A stretch of DNA of 64,000 nt from Helianthus annuus (GCF_002127325.2 NC_035436.2:15597194-15661193); one strand, 5' to 3'; positions 23,131 through 34,814 are shown, counted from the stretch's first letter. Program-made: numbers and translations. Notes: generated from the letters alone by a model not told the origin.

Positions 23131-23757
23131 TTATGGAGTTTTGTTGTCCCTAAGGATCTTATTGATATCGGGTGGTTCCTTACTGGATGGAACAACCCCA
23201 AAGTGCCTAAGATACCTTAATTGTCCTATACTAAGGCGAGAACGCAAGAGGTTGTCGGTGAGGGTAATTCCTATTTTCATTCTAGGTGGACAAGTCCAAC
23301 CCTTTCCCGGGCTCTCGTTAAAGAAGGTGTATGCCGAATCGCTCAGGTCTATGTATGCACCGAACGAAGTCGATGGAGAGTCCTTCACGGCACAATCGGC
23401 ACAGGGACGACTATCGTCCAAGTCTTTTCTAGGTATGAAGGTATTTTCGAGAGCAACGAGGTTGTCGGAATGCGGTTCCAACATTTCTTCATGGTCATCG
23501 TCTTGGGGTGGATCAATAAAATCCTTCCTAAGTTCTTTTGACCAATTTAGAATTAGTTCTTCTAGTTGAAATAACTCGTCAAGGAGCATTTCCCCTAGAA
23601 TATCTGGCTGGGCGCATTCGAGGGAGAGATAGTGCTTATTTTTACTTTCGCCCCTCTTAAGGTTATAAGGAATCGGTGGGTCTATATAGTGGGGCCTATA
23701 ATTTAGAAAATAACATTTTAATTCTTCATGTTCACCTCCACATAATTGACACCACAT
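23131..23757 (-). CDS. gag-like ORF with zinc-knuckle-like N-terminus (208 aa), unit 2
   Basis: Second copy of 17519-18145, from the same MWCQLCGGEHEELKC start. The clear residue change is Pro to Leu in VALENTF. A one-base difference in an A-run upstream opens the frame 13 codons further without adding an ATG. Function inferred only from the knuckle-like motif and position after the PBS. Confidence 0.5.
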   Translation of the reverse strand: MWCQLCGGEHEELKCYFLNYRPHYIDPPIPYNLKRGESKNKHYLSLECAQPDILGEMLLDELFQLEELILNWSKELRKDFIDPPQDDDHEEMLEPHSDNLVALENTFIPRKDLDDSRPCADCAVKDSPSTSFGAYIDLSDSAYTFFNESPGKGWTCPPRMKIGITLTDNLLRSRLSIGQLRYLRHFGVVPSSKEPPDINKILRDNKTP

Positions 23758-24086
23758 ACCATAAGAGTGCCGAAAGTAAAAAAGAATTACTATCACTCAT
23801 GTTTATGTCAGAAATTACCAACCGCCGGGATCTAACGGTTCTGTTTTCAGTAAGAGAATCTTGGGCACGGGGGCGTGTTGAGTGAGCACGGCCCCGTGTT
23901 CAGCTTACTGTCTGACTTAAAACAGGATTGCCAGTTCCAATGATTGAGCACGGGGGCATGTTCAGCGGGCACGGCCCGTGCTGAGCTCTGCAGAAGCTGA
24001 AAAATTATGAAAAATCCTAAAAATTTAAAAGAAAAATAAAAATATGATTAGGCCGTTGATTCCTAACTTTCTTAAAATCCTTGTGT

Positions 24087-24103
24087 CCCCGGCAGCGGCG
24101 CCA
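24087..24103 (-). promoter_or_regulatory. primer-binding site (tRNA-Asp), unit 2
   Basis: Same 17-base site as at 18476-18492, six bases left of LTR 3. Confidence 0.8.
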
Positions 24104-24109
24104 AAAACT

Positions 24110-25804
24110 TGATGTGCGTGAAGTGTGTTGTATTTTTAATATATATTTTAAGCCCTTTTACACTTTTAGCCAAGTTTTAAATTTATAAAACACGATATTT
24201 ACTAACACTAAACACACATATGGGCAAGTGCACCCAACGTGGACGTAGTATAGTGTTGGTAAGATACCGAGGTCGTCCAAGGACACAAGAGCTTTTAGTA
24301 CCGGTTTATCCTCAACGTCTAATCAAATCAAAAAGTTAGAAAAAAGGTTTTTAAACTAGAGAAATAAAAACTAACTAAATGCTGAAAAATAAAAATAAAA
24401 TAAAAACAGATAGACAAGATGAATCACTTGGATCCGACTCGTGTATTAGTATAACCTTTGATTATTTTCTCACTTTTGCACTTGTTTAAGAGATTATCTT
24501 AGTTATTGTAGTAGGCCCCTCTTTTGAAGGCGACGTTACCCTCAACCCAGTAGTTTGAGTCAGCAAGGATACAATCCTAAAGGGTTGGATTATTGGAAGA
24601 TAATGAATTAAGTTATTAATGCAAATTGTGGTAGGCTCCGCTTTTGGCGGTGATGTTACCCTCGGCTAAGTAGTCTGAGTCAGCAGGGATACAGTCCTAA
24701 ATAGCCGGGTTATATTATTAATAGTAGTTAACTTATGAGGGGGTCAAAGAGTTTGGATCCCCGCCATCCAATACCTATGGGCATTGAAGGAGATCCTACT
24801 AAATTTGACTCAGGTCCCTTGCAGGACCTCTAAACGCTGAACAAGGGCAAGACCCTTTTCAAACCGTTCCCTTAACCCCCGACCAGGTAGCCAACATACC
24901 TCCATATAGACCGTGGAGGTATGAATGGTGAAAATCTTTTATTTTATATAGACAGTAAAATAATGCCAAGACACCACGGACAAACGATAAGGAAAGATCA
25001 CCTTCAACATAAGCAACTAGTTATTAAAGTCATTAATACAAAACCAAATAAAAAGTGCAAAAGATTAAAAATAAAAAGTATTATACTAAACACTTGTCTT
25101 CACCAAGTGATGTAAGAGACTTAGGCAAACATGGCCTTGATTGTCAAGAACTCTTACGATCAATCTTGGATCCCGAGACGACTCACACACTCTACGATGG
25201 ACAATGGATGATGGTGGTGGATGATGGTGTTATGGTGGTGGTGGGTGGTGGATGAAGTTTGAGAGAGGTGGTGTGCCAAGGGATGAGTTGGAATGAAACT
25301 AAGCACTCCTGTTTATAGGCTAAACAGAAGGCTGGGCACGGCCCCGTGTCCGCTGGACACGGCCCCGTGCCCGTCTGACACTCTCTCTCTTCATTAATTG
25401 TAATTCGCAATTACAATTAATGCGCCTGCTGTACTTTCGCCACGCCCCCGTGCTCACTGGACACGGCCCCGTGGTGGGCAATAGAAGCTTCTACAGGTTT
25501 GTCTTTTCTGCTGCTTCTTGGGCACGGCCCCGTGCTGGCTGAGCACGGGGCGTGTTCAGGCTTCTGTTTTCTCTTCTTTGCTTGGGAGGATGTCGTTGAG
25601 GGTTCGGGCAGTCTACTTTTGTTCCTTTTCTTGTATTTATGTTAGAATTAGCTGTCTTTTTGCTTCTTTTGTGAATTTGAGCTCATTTAATCCTGAAAAT
25701 ACAAAAGGAAGACAAAAACACTCTTTTTCCAATATTAGTACTTAAAAAGGGTTAGTTTTATGCCTCATTTGATGTAATTTATATGTTGCATTTTACACAC
25801 ATCA
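24110..25804 (-). repeat. LTR copy 3 (5' LTR on the minus strand)
   Basis: 1695 bp. It is followed by TACTC, matching the five bases before LTR 1. As the first LTR in the direction of transcription it would drive the tandem unit. Confidence 0.92.
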
Positions 25805-27109
25805 TACTCCAATTCTTCACAGCTTTGATTTTAGAAGGGTCAACAGGAATACCTTGCTTACTAACGACATGACCGAGAAATTGTACTTCATTAATCCAAA
25901 ACTCACACTTAGAAAATTTAGCATACAAGCGTACACCACGTAAAAGTTCAAGCATCAAGCGTAAATGACGAGCATGATCAGCTTTAGTTTTCGAGTAACG
26001 AGAATATCATTAATAAAGACTATCACAAAACGATCCAAATATGGTTTACAAACACGATTCATGAGATCCATGAACACAGCGGGTGCGTTGGTCAATCCAA
26101 AAGGCATGACCACGAACTCGTAGTGTTCATAACGAGTGCGAAAAGCGGCTTTGGGTACATCATCCTTGAGAACATGAAGCTGATGATAACTAGAGCGAAG
26201 GTCAATCTTTAAGAAACAGGACGCGCCTTGTAGTTGCTCAAATAGGTCATCGATACGAGGGAGAGGATAACGATTCTTAACGGTAAGCTTATTAAGTTTA
26301 CGGTAGTCGATACACATACGAAACGAACCATCTTTCTTCTTGACGAATAGCACGGGAGCACCCCACGGAGAGGTACTTGGACGATTGAATCCCTTGTCGA
26401 GCAGTTCTTGGAGTTGGCTAGATAATTCTTGCATCTCGGAAGGTGCAAGTCGATAAGGAGCCTTGGCGACACGAGTCGTACCAGGTATGAGATCAATACG
26501 AAAGTCAACGGATCTAGAAGGAGGAAGACCAGGGAGATTTTCAGGAAAGACATCAGGGAAATCACACACTACAGGAACGTCGCTTATGTTCTTCCCCTTG
26601 CCCTTTTGTTCCACAACGTGGGCCAAGAAGGCAAAGTTCTATTTACGTAAGGATCGATTCGCTTGAGTGCATGACATCAACTTCAGTCCTCTCGAAGGTC
26701 GGTCTCCATAGACATGCAAAATATCACCGGACGGAAGAGGTAGATGAACAAACTTCTCGTGACAAGCAATCTCGGCATGATTCTTACGCAACCAATCCAT
26801 ACCGATAATGACATCAAAACTACCCAATTGCATGGGTATTAGATCAATAGTAAATACGTGGTCGTTAAGAGTCAAGGACAACCACAGAGGATAAAATCAA
26901 CTAGAATCGATTTACCATCGGAGATCTCCACCGAAAACGACTTAGGTAACATAGAGCGTGCACAGTTTAACAAAGAGTCAAATTCTACGGACACAAAGCT
27001 TCTATCGGCACCAGTATCAAATAGAATTGAAGCGTAAAGGTTATTCATAAGAAACGTACCATAAACGACGTCATTGTCGTTACGAGCCTGATTAGCATTA
27101 AGATTGAAC
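25805..27109 (-). pseudogene. gypsy aspartic protease and reverse transcriptase (first part)
   Basis: The protease motif ILFDTGADRSFVS (DTGA codons at 27007-27018) and DVIIGMDWLRKNHA are followed by an open RT stretch, 25955-26626. This shows [43 protein letters not shown] and [13 protein letters not shown]. The catalytic F-I-D-D box reads F-I-N-D (near 26008), losing one metal-binding Asp. A frame change follows in the next codons. RT resumes at 12916 after the nested element. The protein would copy the element RNA, but this copy looks inactive. Confidence 0.85.
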
Positions 27110-28317
27110 GATCATCCACAAGCTGCCGGTTGTTGATCCTGGTTGAGCTGAGGACACTAATTACGGAGGTGAGTAGTATCTCCACACTTGTAGCATGCAC
27201 GAACAGCGTTGACTGGCCTAGGATTCTGCTGAGGAGCTGGAAGAGCTAGTAGGGCTGCCTGAGCTACGGCTTGTTGAGCTGGTTGGGTAGGGTTAGCTTG
27301 ACGACAATAGGGAGTCGTGTGACCATAGCGATTGCAGTTGGTACACAAACAACATGCAGAGTTAGTAGGATGATGAAAGTTGCAAGTGGTACACTTGGGA
27401 TGAGGCCCAGTGTACTTCCTCTTGATTTCAGGAGCAACAGGGTTCTGAATAGCAGGAACAGGAGCAGGTTTAGCAGCAAGGTTTGCAGTAGGAACAATAG
27501 CATTGCATTCTGAACCCTGAGACTTTCTCTTCTTGTTCTTGTTGCCACTTGGCTGCTGAGTAACTTGATGTGCAGACTTAGAAGGAGCAGGGTTAGCAAA
27601 CTGCTTATCACGAACACGGTTGTTGTTGAGACTAGCTGCAAGACGGTAGATTTCCTCAATAGTGTCGCGCTGAGCTGCTTCGATAGAATCACGCATAGCA
27701 GGAGGTAGACCATTGATATACTTGGTTATCATGCGCTTAGGAGTAGAAACCAAGTGAGGAACGATCAAGCTGAGCTGCTTGAAACGAGTAGTATAAGCCA
27801 GATTATCATCACTGATCTGCTTCAAGTACCAAAACTCTTCTTCAAGCTTCAACTGTACATGGGGAGAGCAGAACTCAAGCATCATCAGTTCACGCACCTC
27901 GGTCCATGGAAGAGCATATGCTTCTTCATTTGAATGGATGTTTCTCTCATTCGACCACCACTCCAACGCTCTGCCTTGAAACATTCCTGTTGCACTCCTA
28001 GTCTTTAGATGATCTGGGCACTCGCTGTTAATGAAGGTAACCTCAATGCTGTCAAATCACTCGAGCATAGCAGTCACCCCATCACTGCCCGTGAAAGGCT
28101 TTGGGTTGCAAGAGATGAAATGTTTGTAGCTGAACTTTGTGGGCTTTGGCTTTTCGGCCTTCGAGTCCACAGAGGATGGAGGAGTGTTTGATCCTTGGAT
28201 CTCAGAGATGATCTTTGGCACAACTCGAGCGATCTAGTCGGCTATGAAGGACATCATCTTTTTCTGAGACTTTTCCCTGGATCCCTTGAGAGTGTCGGAT
28301 AGCTTACGAGAAGACAT
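27110..28317 (-). pseudogene. gypsy gag
   Basis: The probable start is the ATG at 28317 (MSSRKLSDTLKGSREKSQKK), with an in-frame stop at 28233-28235. It continues with KPFTGSDG, the capsid-like retrotransposon gag segment (GRALEWWSNERNIHSNEEAY, about 27965) and QLSLIVPHLVSTPKRMITKY. The C-terminus has CCHC knuckles CTNCNRYGHTTPYC and CYKCGDTTHLRN, the second cut by a stop at 27157. Gag forms the particle and binds RNA. The open part 27157-27984 is 275 codons. Confidence 0.85.
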
Positions 28318-28493
28318 CTAAAGATCCAACAAGAGGATCGTATAAGTCTAGATTCACAAAGTCTTGCAGTATAGAATTTTCACACGATAGATTAAAGATT
28401 CAAGATTCAACAAGTTTCACGTAGATTACAGATTTAGGTTTCCAACAAGTTCCACATAGATTTCAATAGATTCAACACTGCAAACCCACGACC
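28318..28493 (-). other. gypsy leader between gag and tandem repeats
   Basis: No gene. The expected iMet PBS complement was searched for by eye here and up to 29600 and not found. Confidence 0.4.
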
Positions 28494-29530
28494 TTCACAT
28501 GGCACGTTGTACGAAGCTTGGCAACATGTCAGAAACGCTTATATATAGGAAGTACCAACGGCATATCCACCACGCTTCGGGCACATCGCTTCTGCCTCAT
28601 ACTCGGTGTCATGTTACGTGTCGCAATTTCCAAACACACTCATCATCATCATTATACACACGTAGATTAACCCGGTAGATTCAAATAGATTAACCTAATA
28701 GATTCAAATAGATTCCAATAGATTACCCAATAGATTCGCATAGATTTCAATAGATTCCAATAAATTACCCAATAAATTCGCATAGATTTCAATAGATTCC
28801 AATAGATTACCCAATAGATTCACATAGATTAGAGTTAACAACCTCATCACGAAACAAAGAAATCCTGCATGGCACGTGCTACGAAAATTCGGCAACATAA
28901 CGGAAGCACTTATACATAGGAAGTACCAGCGGCGTATCCACCATGCTTCAATCATGCCACGTCCGTCTCGTCAACGGTGTCATGCTTCGTTAACCATAAC
29001 ATTAGATTCCATCACATCTCACAAAGATTTCACATAGATTACAACATAGATTAACATAGTAGATTCAACAACTTCAACCCGATTTCACAAAACTACGAAC
29101 CTCACTTAGCACGTGGTACCAAGTTTCGATAACATGCCAGAAACACTTATATATAGGAAGTACCAGCAGCGTATCCACCATGTTTCGGACATACCACGTC
29201 TGCCTCGTGTTCGGCGCTAGGCTACATTTCGTATTTTGTTACTCAAAACATCACATACATAGATTACACATAGATTACGCTAGAATACAATAGATTAAAC
29301 GTAGATTTCACATAGATTCCTCATAGATTACACAAGTAGTTTCCCATAGCTTAGATTTCAACATCTCATCACCGGTATGCAAAACACTAAGTTTTGCATG
29401 GCACGTGGTATGAAAGTTGGTAACATGCCTGAAACACTTATATATAGGAAGTACCAGCGGCGTATCCACCACGTTTCGAACACGTCATTTCTGTCTCGTA
29501 TTTCTATACCATGCTCCGTTTAGTGTTTCA
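28494..29530 (-). repeat. four degenerate tandem repeats, 240-370 bp apart
   Basis: A module of about 125 bp begins at about 28498, 28868, 29106 and 29397. It is recognised by GGCACGT...TACGAA, then CTTATATATAGGAAGTACCA and GCGTATCCACCA. The modules are separated by AT-rich spacers full of ATAGATT words, which are themselves locally repeated (28680-28830). In each module the plus strand reads TATATATAGGAAG, a possible TATA-like element. Confidence 0.75.
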
Positions 29531-29599
29531 CAACCATAATAACACATAGATTCATCAAATAGCTTCACATAGTATCACATAGATTAACATCATGAACAA

Positions 29600-31560
29600 A
29601 GCTTCATAAATTTAGTTTAATTCTGAGATTAGAATTAATGTTTTAGATTGCGGACATACGTGCGAATTGTGTAAAAAGCCTCGGAACGGACAAAGAATCA
29701 AGTTTTAAACCACACATAAAATCGTGATAACATAAAAGATAGGCTCATAAAATATAGGATTGTTCCGGGTAGAGGAACGGTGACTAACCAAAGTGAGTCG
29801 AACCCCCTTTCGAATCGAGGCAACGTGTCTTGACTTACTTAGACAAATACGTCATCGATGTTAGGCCTACGATATTCGTCCTTTTGGTCATTTCACGTCC
29901 CTAATTGATTCGGAATTTCGAGACTTTGGCGAGACATAAAAATCAAAGAGTGGGACTAGTTATCAAGGTCTGAGTTTCACCTCTATCTTGACAACATCGT
30001 ACCCTAATAGCGTCGGTACTTATCAACAGATAAGACCTACCAGAATATAAGGAAATTCCCATCAAGGTTCGGATGTTACTCCTGACTTGAGGACAAATTT
30101 CGTGCAAAATACAAACACTGATTAGCAGTGTTTTCAAAGTATCAAGTGTATATTGTGCCAGCCTTAGGAAAGGCATGTAAGTTTAACAGGAAAATGTGTT
30201 GCTAGGAAGCAGATATGATAGAATGCACAAGTCTTAAATAATAGATAAAAATCAAGATTCCTAGAACTATAGACTAGGGCAAGCATTCCTACTTATCCTA
30301 ATTCCCTGTAGTTATTGCTCGAGACGGTATAACAACGTATTAAACAACGGAAACTCCATCAGAACCAGGTCGTCCGATCGAACGGGAATCACCCCAATCC
30401 GATCAGTTGACTGTTCGTGACAGGTGGTTTCATGTTTAACCTGAAATCGGTTGTCTCTTTGATAGAAATCAGATCTTGAACCAACACATCACTAAGAACG
30501 AGTAGAAGGCCTGAACAAGCTCCAATTCTATCGGTTTTGAGTGCATTGGGTGTAAAAGAGTTGAAAGAAAGTTGGAAAAGTATCTTTCAATCCTTTTAAC
30601 CTTGAAAATGTTTAGATCTAGGCGAAAACGTTGTTTAATCATGTGGAAATCCTTCAGATCTGAGTTATTCTTGGTGGAATGAGGTCAAACTTGAAGTTCA
30701 TAAGAACTCCATGATGACATCATCCTAGAACACCTCAAATCCACTGATTTCACGGTTAAAAGTTAAGATTCAAAGGTGAAAATGATGAAGAAGTGTTTAT
30801 AGATCATAGAAGTACAAGATTTGGTTAAAAACTTACAAGAATCGCGAGAAATCAAGAAAAACGCGGGCTGGAACGCTTGTCGAACGAGGGAGAGCTGTCA
30901 CATAACTTTGGTGATGTGACAGGGGGTATTTATAAGTTTCCAAAAGAGGAAAGTGGCACAAGTGTCGGATCGGATGGCACTCCGATCAGATGGCCATCCG
31001 ATCGGATGGTCATCCGAACGGATGACCATTCGATCGAGTGATCCGGCGAGTTGGATTTCGGCGTTTCGTTTTGCGTGTTGAGCGTTGCGATGCATTTAAG
31101 CGAGTGACGATTATGCGATGTGATAGATTAATACTAATCACACAAATACTATATCTAACATACAATCATCCTAAATAACTTGCGTTTTAGCGTTTGCGAT
31201 TAGATTGCGATAGTGTTGCGATTGCGTTTCGATTAATCACCACAAACATAAAGTAAACATGCACAAGTAACACATAAATAGCACACACACGTAAAACAAT
31301 ATACAGAACCCATAAACCAAGTTGCGAATGCGATTGCAGTGCGATTAGGGATAAAGCGATAAAACATGCGATTAAACCTCGATTACTAATAGATACTCCA
31401 CATAATACAACTAAAGCAAACAAAATATCAGATTCGATTACAAGTCGAGAAGCACAAATCGGTAGTTAAGCAAGGAGTGACAGATCACAATTAGCAATCT
31501 TTTCTTCCTTTGACTTTGACTTTGACTTGTACTTTGACTTTCGTAACACGGGGTGTTACA
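29600..31560 (-). repeat. 5' LTR-like region of the minus-strand gypsy element (left edge uncertain)
   Basis: Ends GGGTGTTACA at 31560, a TG..CA-type terminus. The part 30640-31045 aligns with 10130-10540 of the left LTR: shared GATGACATCATCCT-like, GTGACAGG and TATTTATA blocks and the ATCGGATGG phrase cluster at 30960-31042. The outer ~500 bp and the inner half do not match the left LTR by eye, so it is a strongly diverged or recombinant LTR. TATAAATA on the minus strand is at 30927-30934. Confidence 0.55.
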
Positions 31561-31955
31561 ACTTAGGGTGTGTGTTTTGGTGTTAGTGTTTTATTTAATT
31601 AAAAACATTTTTCCTTTTTGCCTCTTTTAGTCCCTCTAGTTCCATAGTTTGTAAAAAGGTTATCTATTTCTTGTTTCTTTTATTGTTTTAACAACACCTA
31701 ACCAACTAGGTTGATATTCCTAGTTACTAATTAATGGGTTCGGGGAAGTCATAACCCGTTTTATTTTTAAGTCCCGTTAACTCGGCCCTTTTATATACTT
31801 TGTTTTCTCAAAGTATTTAACCTTCTTTTAATTAATACTATGTTTATTTATTTAAATTCTATTATTTACCGGGTAAATTTTCACCACTAGCGGTATTTTA
31901 CCCGTCGTTAATATTAACGTGGTTTGATTACCAAACCCGTTTTTGGGGTGTTACA
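31561..31955 (+). repeat. LTR 3' fragment of a plus-strand gypsy element
   Basis: Direct repeat of 8265-8647, ending GGGGTGTTACA. It is joined directly to an integrase C-terminus rather than to a PBS, so the 5' internal region has been deleted or recombined away. Confidence 0.75.
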
Positions 31956-32280
31956 GTAGCTTACCAACTCGAATTGCCAGAAGAATTGAGCAGTATACAC
32001 AACACTTTCCATGTTTCACATCTGCGAAGGTGCTTAGCTGATGAAACAGCTTACATAAGCTACGACGACATTAAAGTTAACGATAAACTGAACTATATCG
32101 TAAAGCCTATCGCAATTCTTAATCGAAAGGTTAAAAACTTAAGAAACAAAGAATCAATCAAGTTAAAGTCAATGGGAGCATCGTAAGGGATCGGACACCA
32201 CTTGGGAGTCCGAAGAAGAAATGAGACGCTTATACCCTTCCTTATTCGGTATGTATTACGATTTCGAGGACGAAATCCTC
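31956..32280 (+). pseudogene. gypsy integrase C-terminus and chromodomain (plus strand)
   Basis: Reads AYQLELPEEL, NTFHVSHLRRCLADE and NYIVKPIAILNRKVKNL, then after an apparent frame change TWESEEEMRRLYPSLFG and YYDFEDEILFK. These are the end of a chromovirus integrase and its chromodomain. It lies directly before a polypurine tract and LTR, so it is the 3' coding end of an element whose 5' part is missing. Confidence 0.8.
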
Positions 32281-32297
32281 TTTAAGGGGGGTAGACT
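32281..32297 (+). promoter_or_regulatory. polypurine tract
   Basis: TTTAAGGGGGGTAGACT directly before the LTR start TGTAACAACCC. Confidence 0.75.
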
Positions 32298-34400
32298 TGT
32301 AACAACCCTAAAATATTAAACTATATATGTGTGTACATGTATAAGTTATAATATTCATAATAAAATAGTGAAATAAAAACTAGGAATATTAACTTAGTTA
32401 AACACAAGATAAAATGAGGGGGAATCAAGGGTTTTTAATCATTTTACCTATTCTAAAACTAGAGGGACCAATTGTGTAATAATGGAAAGTTGTTTTAAAA
32501 TCCTGGATAAACATCAAACACACACTTTGTGTGTGCTATCTTGTTCGACCAAACACCCAGGAGACAAAACCTTGGTTCTTAAACCCTAATCCATCAATTA
32601 CTACTCAAAATCAAAGAGAGAAACCGAATTTCATTCGATTTTAAGCTAAATTCGTGATCCTCATACTTAGTATATCACAAGGTATTTGAAAATTTGATAT
32701 ATGATAATGTTTTGATTATTCTTGAATTATCATAACATAAATTAGTGGAGAATTGATTGATGTTATGACTAAATTGGGATGATTATAGGTCTAAGAACAA
32801 GTCTTAGACAAGAATTTGATAGATTTATGTTATAATGTATTGATGTCAATGTTTATCCTAAGGGTGATCACATGGGTTTTATGAATATGATGAAGAACAC
32901 TTGAATTATAAGAATGATTTAGTGTTGTTTGATAGTTAAGATGTGAGTTTAAGTTTGGTTATGGTATTTTGACATATGAATTGAAATAGTATGCTTAAAC
33001 ATGGCTAAAGTCATTATTCATGAAAATGATAATGTTATAATAGTGAACCCCCCTTTAAGGTGTTTGATAAAATGTCTAAGTGAATCTTGAAATATTGATT
33101 TATACGAAAGAATCACTCAATTGATTTCTATAGTTGTTGGATATCGAATATAGAAATATGAATTCTAAGCGATACGTCCGAATTGGATTTTATAGGCAAT
33201 TTGGGTGGATCGTCTAGTAATAAAGGAGGAGCGGATAATCGGCTGAAAGGAAAGCTTTAAAGGTACGTGGCTATACGCTTCGTAAAATCTCGTTAGCATT
33301 TTATGTTTAATTGCTTGAATAATAATTACATTGATATGATGTTTGGTTATTACTAAAACGGAGGATTTCGTATGTAGTAACGGAACAAGAATAATTCGAA
33401 ATTAACGATAAGGTAAAAAGGTAAAAGTGGTGGATTCCACTTAAATGTTTAAACGGATCAAACTGACTCGAATAATACATGTTTGATTGTAATAACGCGA
33501 TGGATTTCGCTAATGAAATCAAACGGGTCAAAATCACCAAAGTATTGAACTTTGGCAAGTTAAAGCGATGGATGTCGCTAAGTAAGTTAAACGGGTCAAT
33601 TAGGTGACATGCACTTCGATAACGGCACATGAATTTTGCATATAATGTGCCGTAAATATAAGTATATTGATGGGTATTGTTTTATAGAAGGTTTGAAGTC
33701 ATACAATAAGTCTATGGTTCAAAATTTCTGAACGAGTCAAATAAATTGTAAGAAATTATGATTTTCGATAGCATAAAGTTAAGAAATTTGCAAATCATGA
33801 TATTAGATTTTGATTCTATTTTGTAGAGGATTGAATTACTATCACGTAGGAAGAAACAGGACCTAATTCGGATCAATAACGGACAAGTTATGTCCAGTTT
33901 CGTAAAAAGTAGTATAGCTGGGAATATGTAGGTTTTAACATAAACTCGCTGGAAAAAACAACGCTGTCGCGCCATGCGACAACAACACCTATCCCCTACG
34001 CGACACGCAACAGGTCTTGCGGCACGTGAGAGCCTTGTCCTTCCCGGTCGCGGCCCGCGACAGGTCTCGCGGCACGCGAGAGCCTTAGCAGGCCAGAGCT
34101 GGAAAAATTTGTTGTTGATGTGTTTTAACATTTAGAACTTGTTAATTCATATTACAAACTCTGTTAACTAATGTTTTGGATGATTTTGGTCATAGGTAAC
34201 TATGCGAACTTGCAGATGAAGATCAAGCTATGTCAGAGAACCGAACACGCGCTTAAAAGAAGCTTCCGCAAATGAAAACTATTACTTTTGTCACAAAACA
34301 CTTTGGTGTTGTGTTATCAACTTTTGTAAATATGGTTTGCATGTTTTGAAAGTTAAGTATGGTTTGTTTTAACAATATAGTTTGGAAACGCCAGTAAACT
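32298..34400 (+). repeat. gypsy LTR (plus strand), 3' end not resolved
   Basis: Starts TGTAACAACCCTAAA after the polypurine tract. GC-rich phrases at 33965-34085 include a repeated block with AGGTCTCGCGGCACGCGAGA and its variant CAGGTCTTGCGGCACGTGAG. A local repeat GCGATGGATTTCGCTAA / GCGATGGATGTCGCTAA is at about 33500 and 33567. No clear ..CA terminus was found before the PB1 gene fragment, so the end may be truncated. Confidence 0.55.
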
Positions 34401-34508
34401 TTGTTGAAGGTTTAAACATTATATAAATCATCGTTTTGTCGATGTTTTTCATTTAATGGTATGTTAAATGCATCACTTACTATATGAATTATTAAATGAA
34501 GATAAAGG

Positions 34509-34814
34509 TATTTACACCAGCTCCCCAACGAAGACCTTGATTCTCTTATCTTAATCACAACCGATGAAGATCTACAAAACATGCTTGAAGAACACGACCG
34601 CATCGTAAGCTTCCCTACACCCACACGTATCAGATTGTTCCTGTTCCCGACCCGACCCGAGTCTGTTGGGTCGTTGTTGCTTGACCCGAAGTCGGAATCT
34701 TGGTTTTCTGATGCGTTGAAGAGTACTGTGATTATTAATAGGGGTTGTCTGATGGGTAATGGGTTGTCTGATAGAGAGAACAGAGAGGTAGAGAGGGAGA
34801 GAAGAGAGAGGTAG
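34509..34814 (+). pseudogene. PB1 (Phox/Bem1) domain gene fragment
   Basis: The frame from 34509 reads QLPNEDLDSLILITTDEDLQ and MLEEHDR, the acidic OPCA half of a PB1 domain. The segment TRIRLFLFPTRPESVGSLL and SWFSDALKST then matches the region after PB1 in plant octicosapeptide/PB1 proteins. PB1 domains mediate pairwise protein interaction. The N-terminal basic half is missing and the frame degenerates into RENREVERERRER and stops at 34812-34814. It looks like one exon copied out of context. Neighbours are transposon sequence, and a Helitron 3' end lies 1.4 kb downstream on the same strand, so capture is possible but unproven. Confidence 0.65.

Larger units (their letters stand above)
12917..25804 (-). 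mobile_element. Athila-like non-autonomous retroelement, three-LTR tandem
   Basis: Three near-identical 1694-1695-bp LTRs (12917-14610, 18499-20193, 24110-25804) bracket two near-identical internal regions (14611-18498, 20194-24109). The whole block is flanked once by the 5-bp direct repeat TACTC (12912-12916, 25805-25809). Each internal unit has its own PBS matching tRNA-Asp and its own polypurine tract. No RT, integrase or protease is present. Unequal recombination between LTRs of sister copies is the simplest origin. A tRNA-Asp PBS is characteristic of Athila/Tat gypsy elements, so mobilisation in trans by such elements is likely. Confidence 0.92.
8653..31560 (-). mobile_element. Ty3/gypsy chromovirus (Tekay-like), minus strand, split by a nested element
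   Basis: On the minus strand from right to left: a promoter-bearing LTR-like region, gag with CCHC knuckles, aspartic protease, RT, RNase H, integrase and chromodomain, then a polypurine tract and the 3' LTR (8653-10980). The RT is cut at 25804/12917 by an independent retroelement. Removing 12917-25804 together with one copy of TACTC rejoins the RT reading. The gene order and C-terminal chromodomain identify a chromovirus, a clade known to target heterochromatin through that domain. Stops, an integrase deletion and a changed RT active site make it inactive. The right LTR boundary and TSD could not be resolved. Confidence 0.8.

Noticed and set aside
8653..31560. Simple gypsy element with two matching LTRs and a TSD
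   Set aside because: LTR ends do not align and flanks AGTCT/ACTTA differ, so only a diverged or recombinant pair is claimed.
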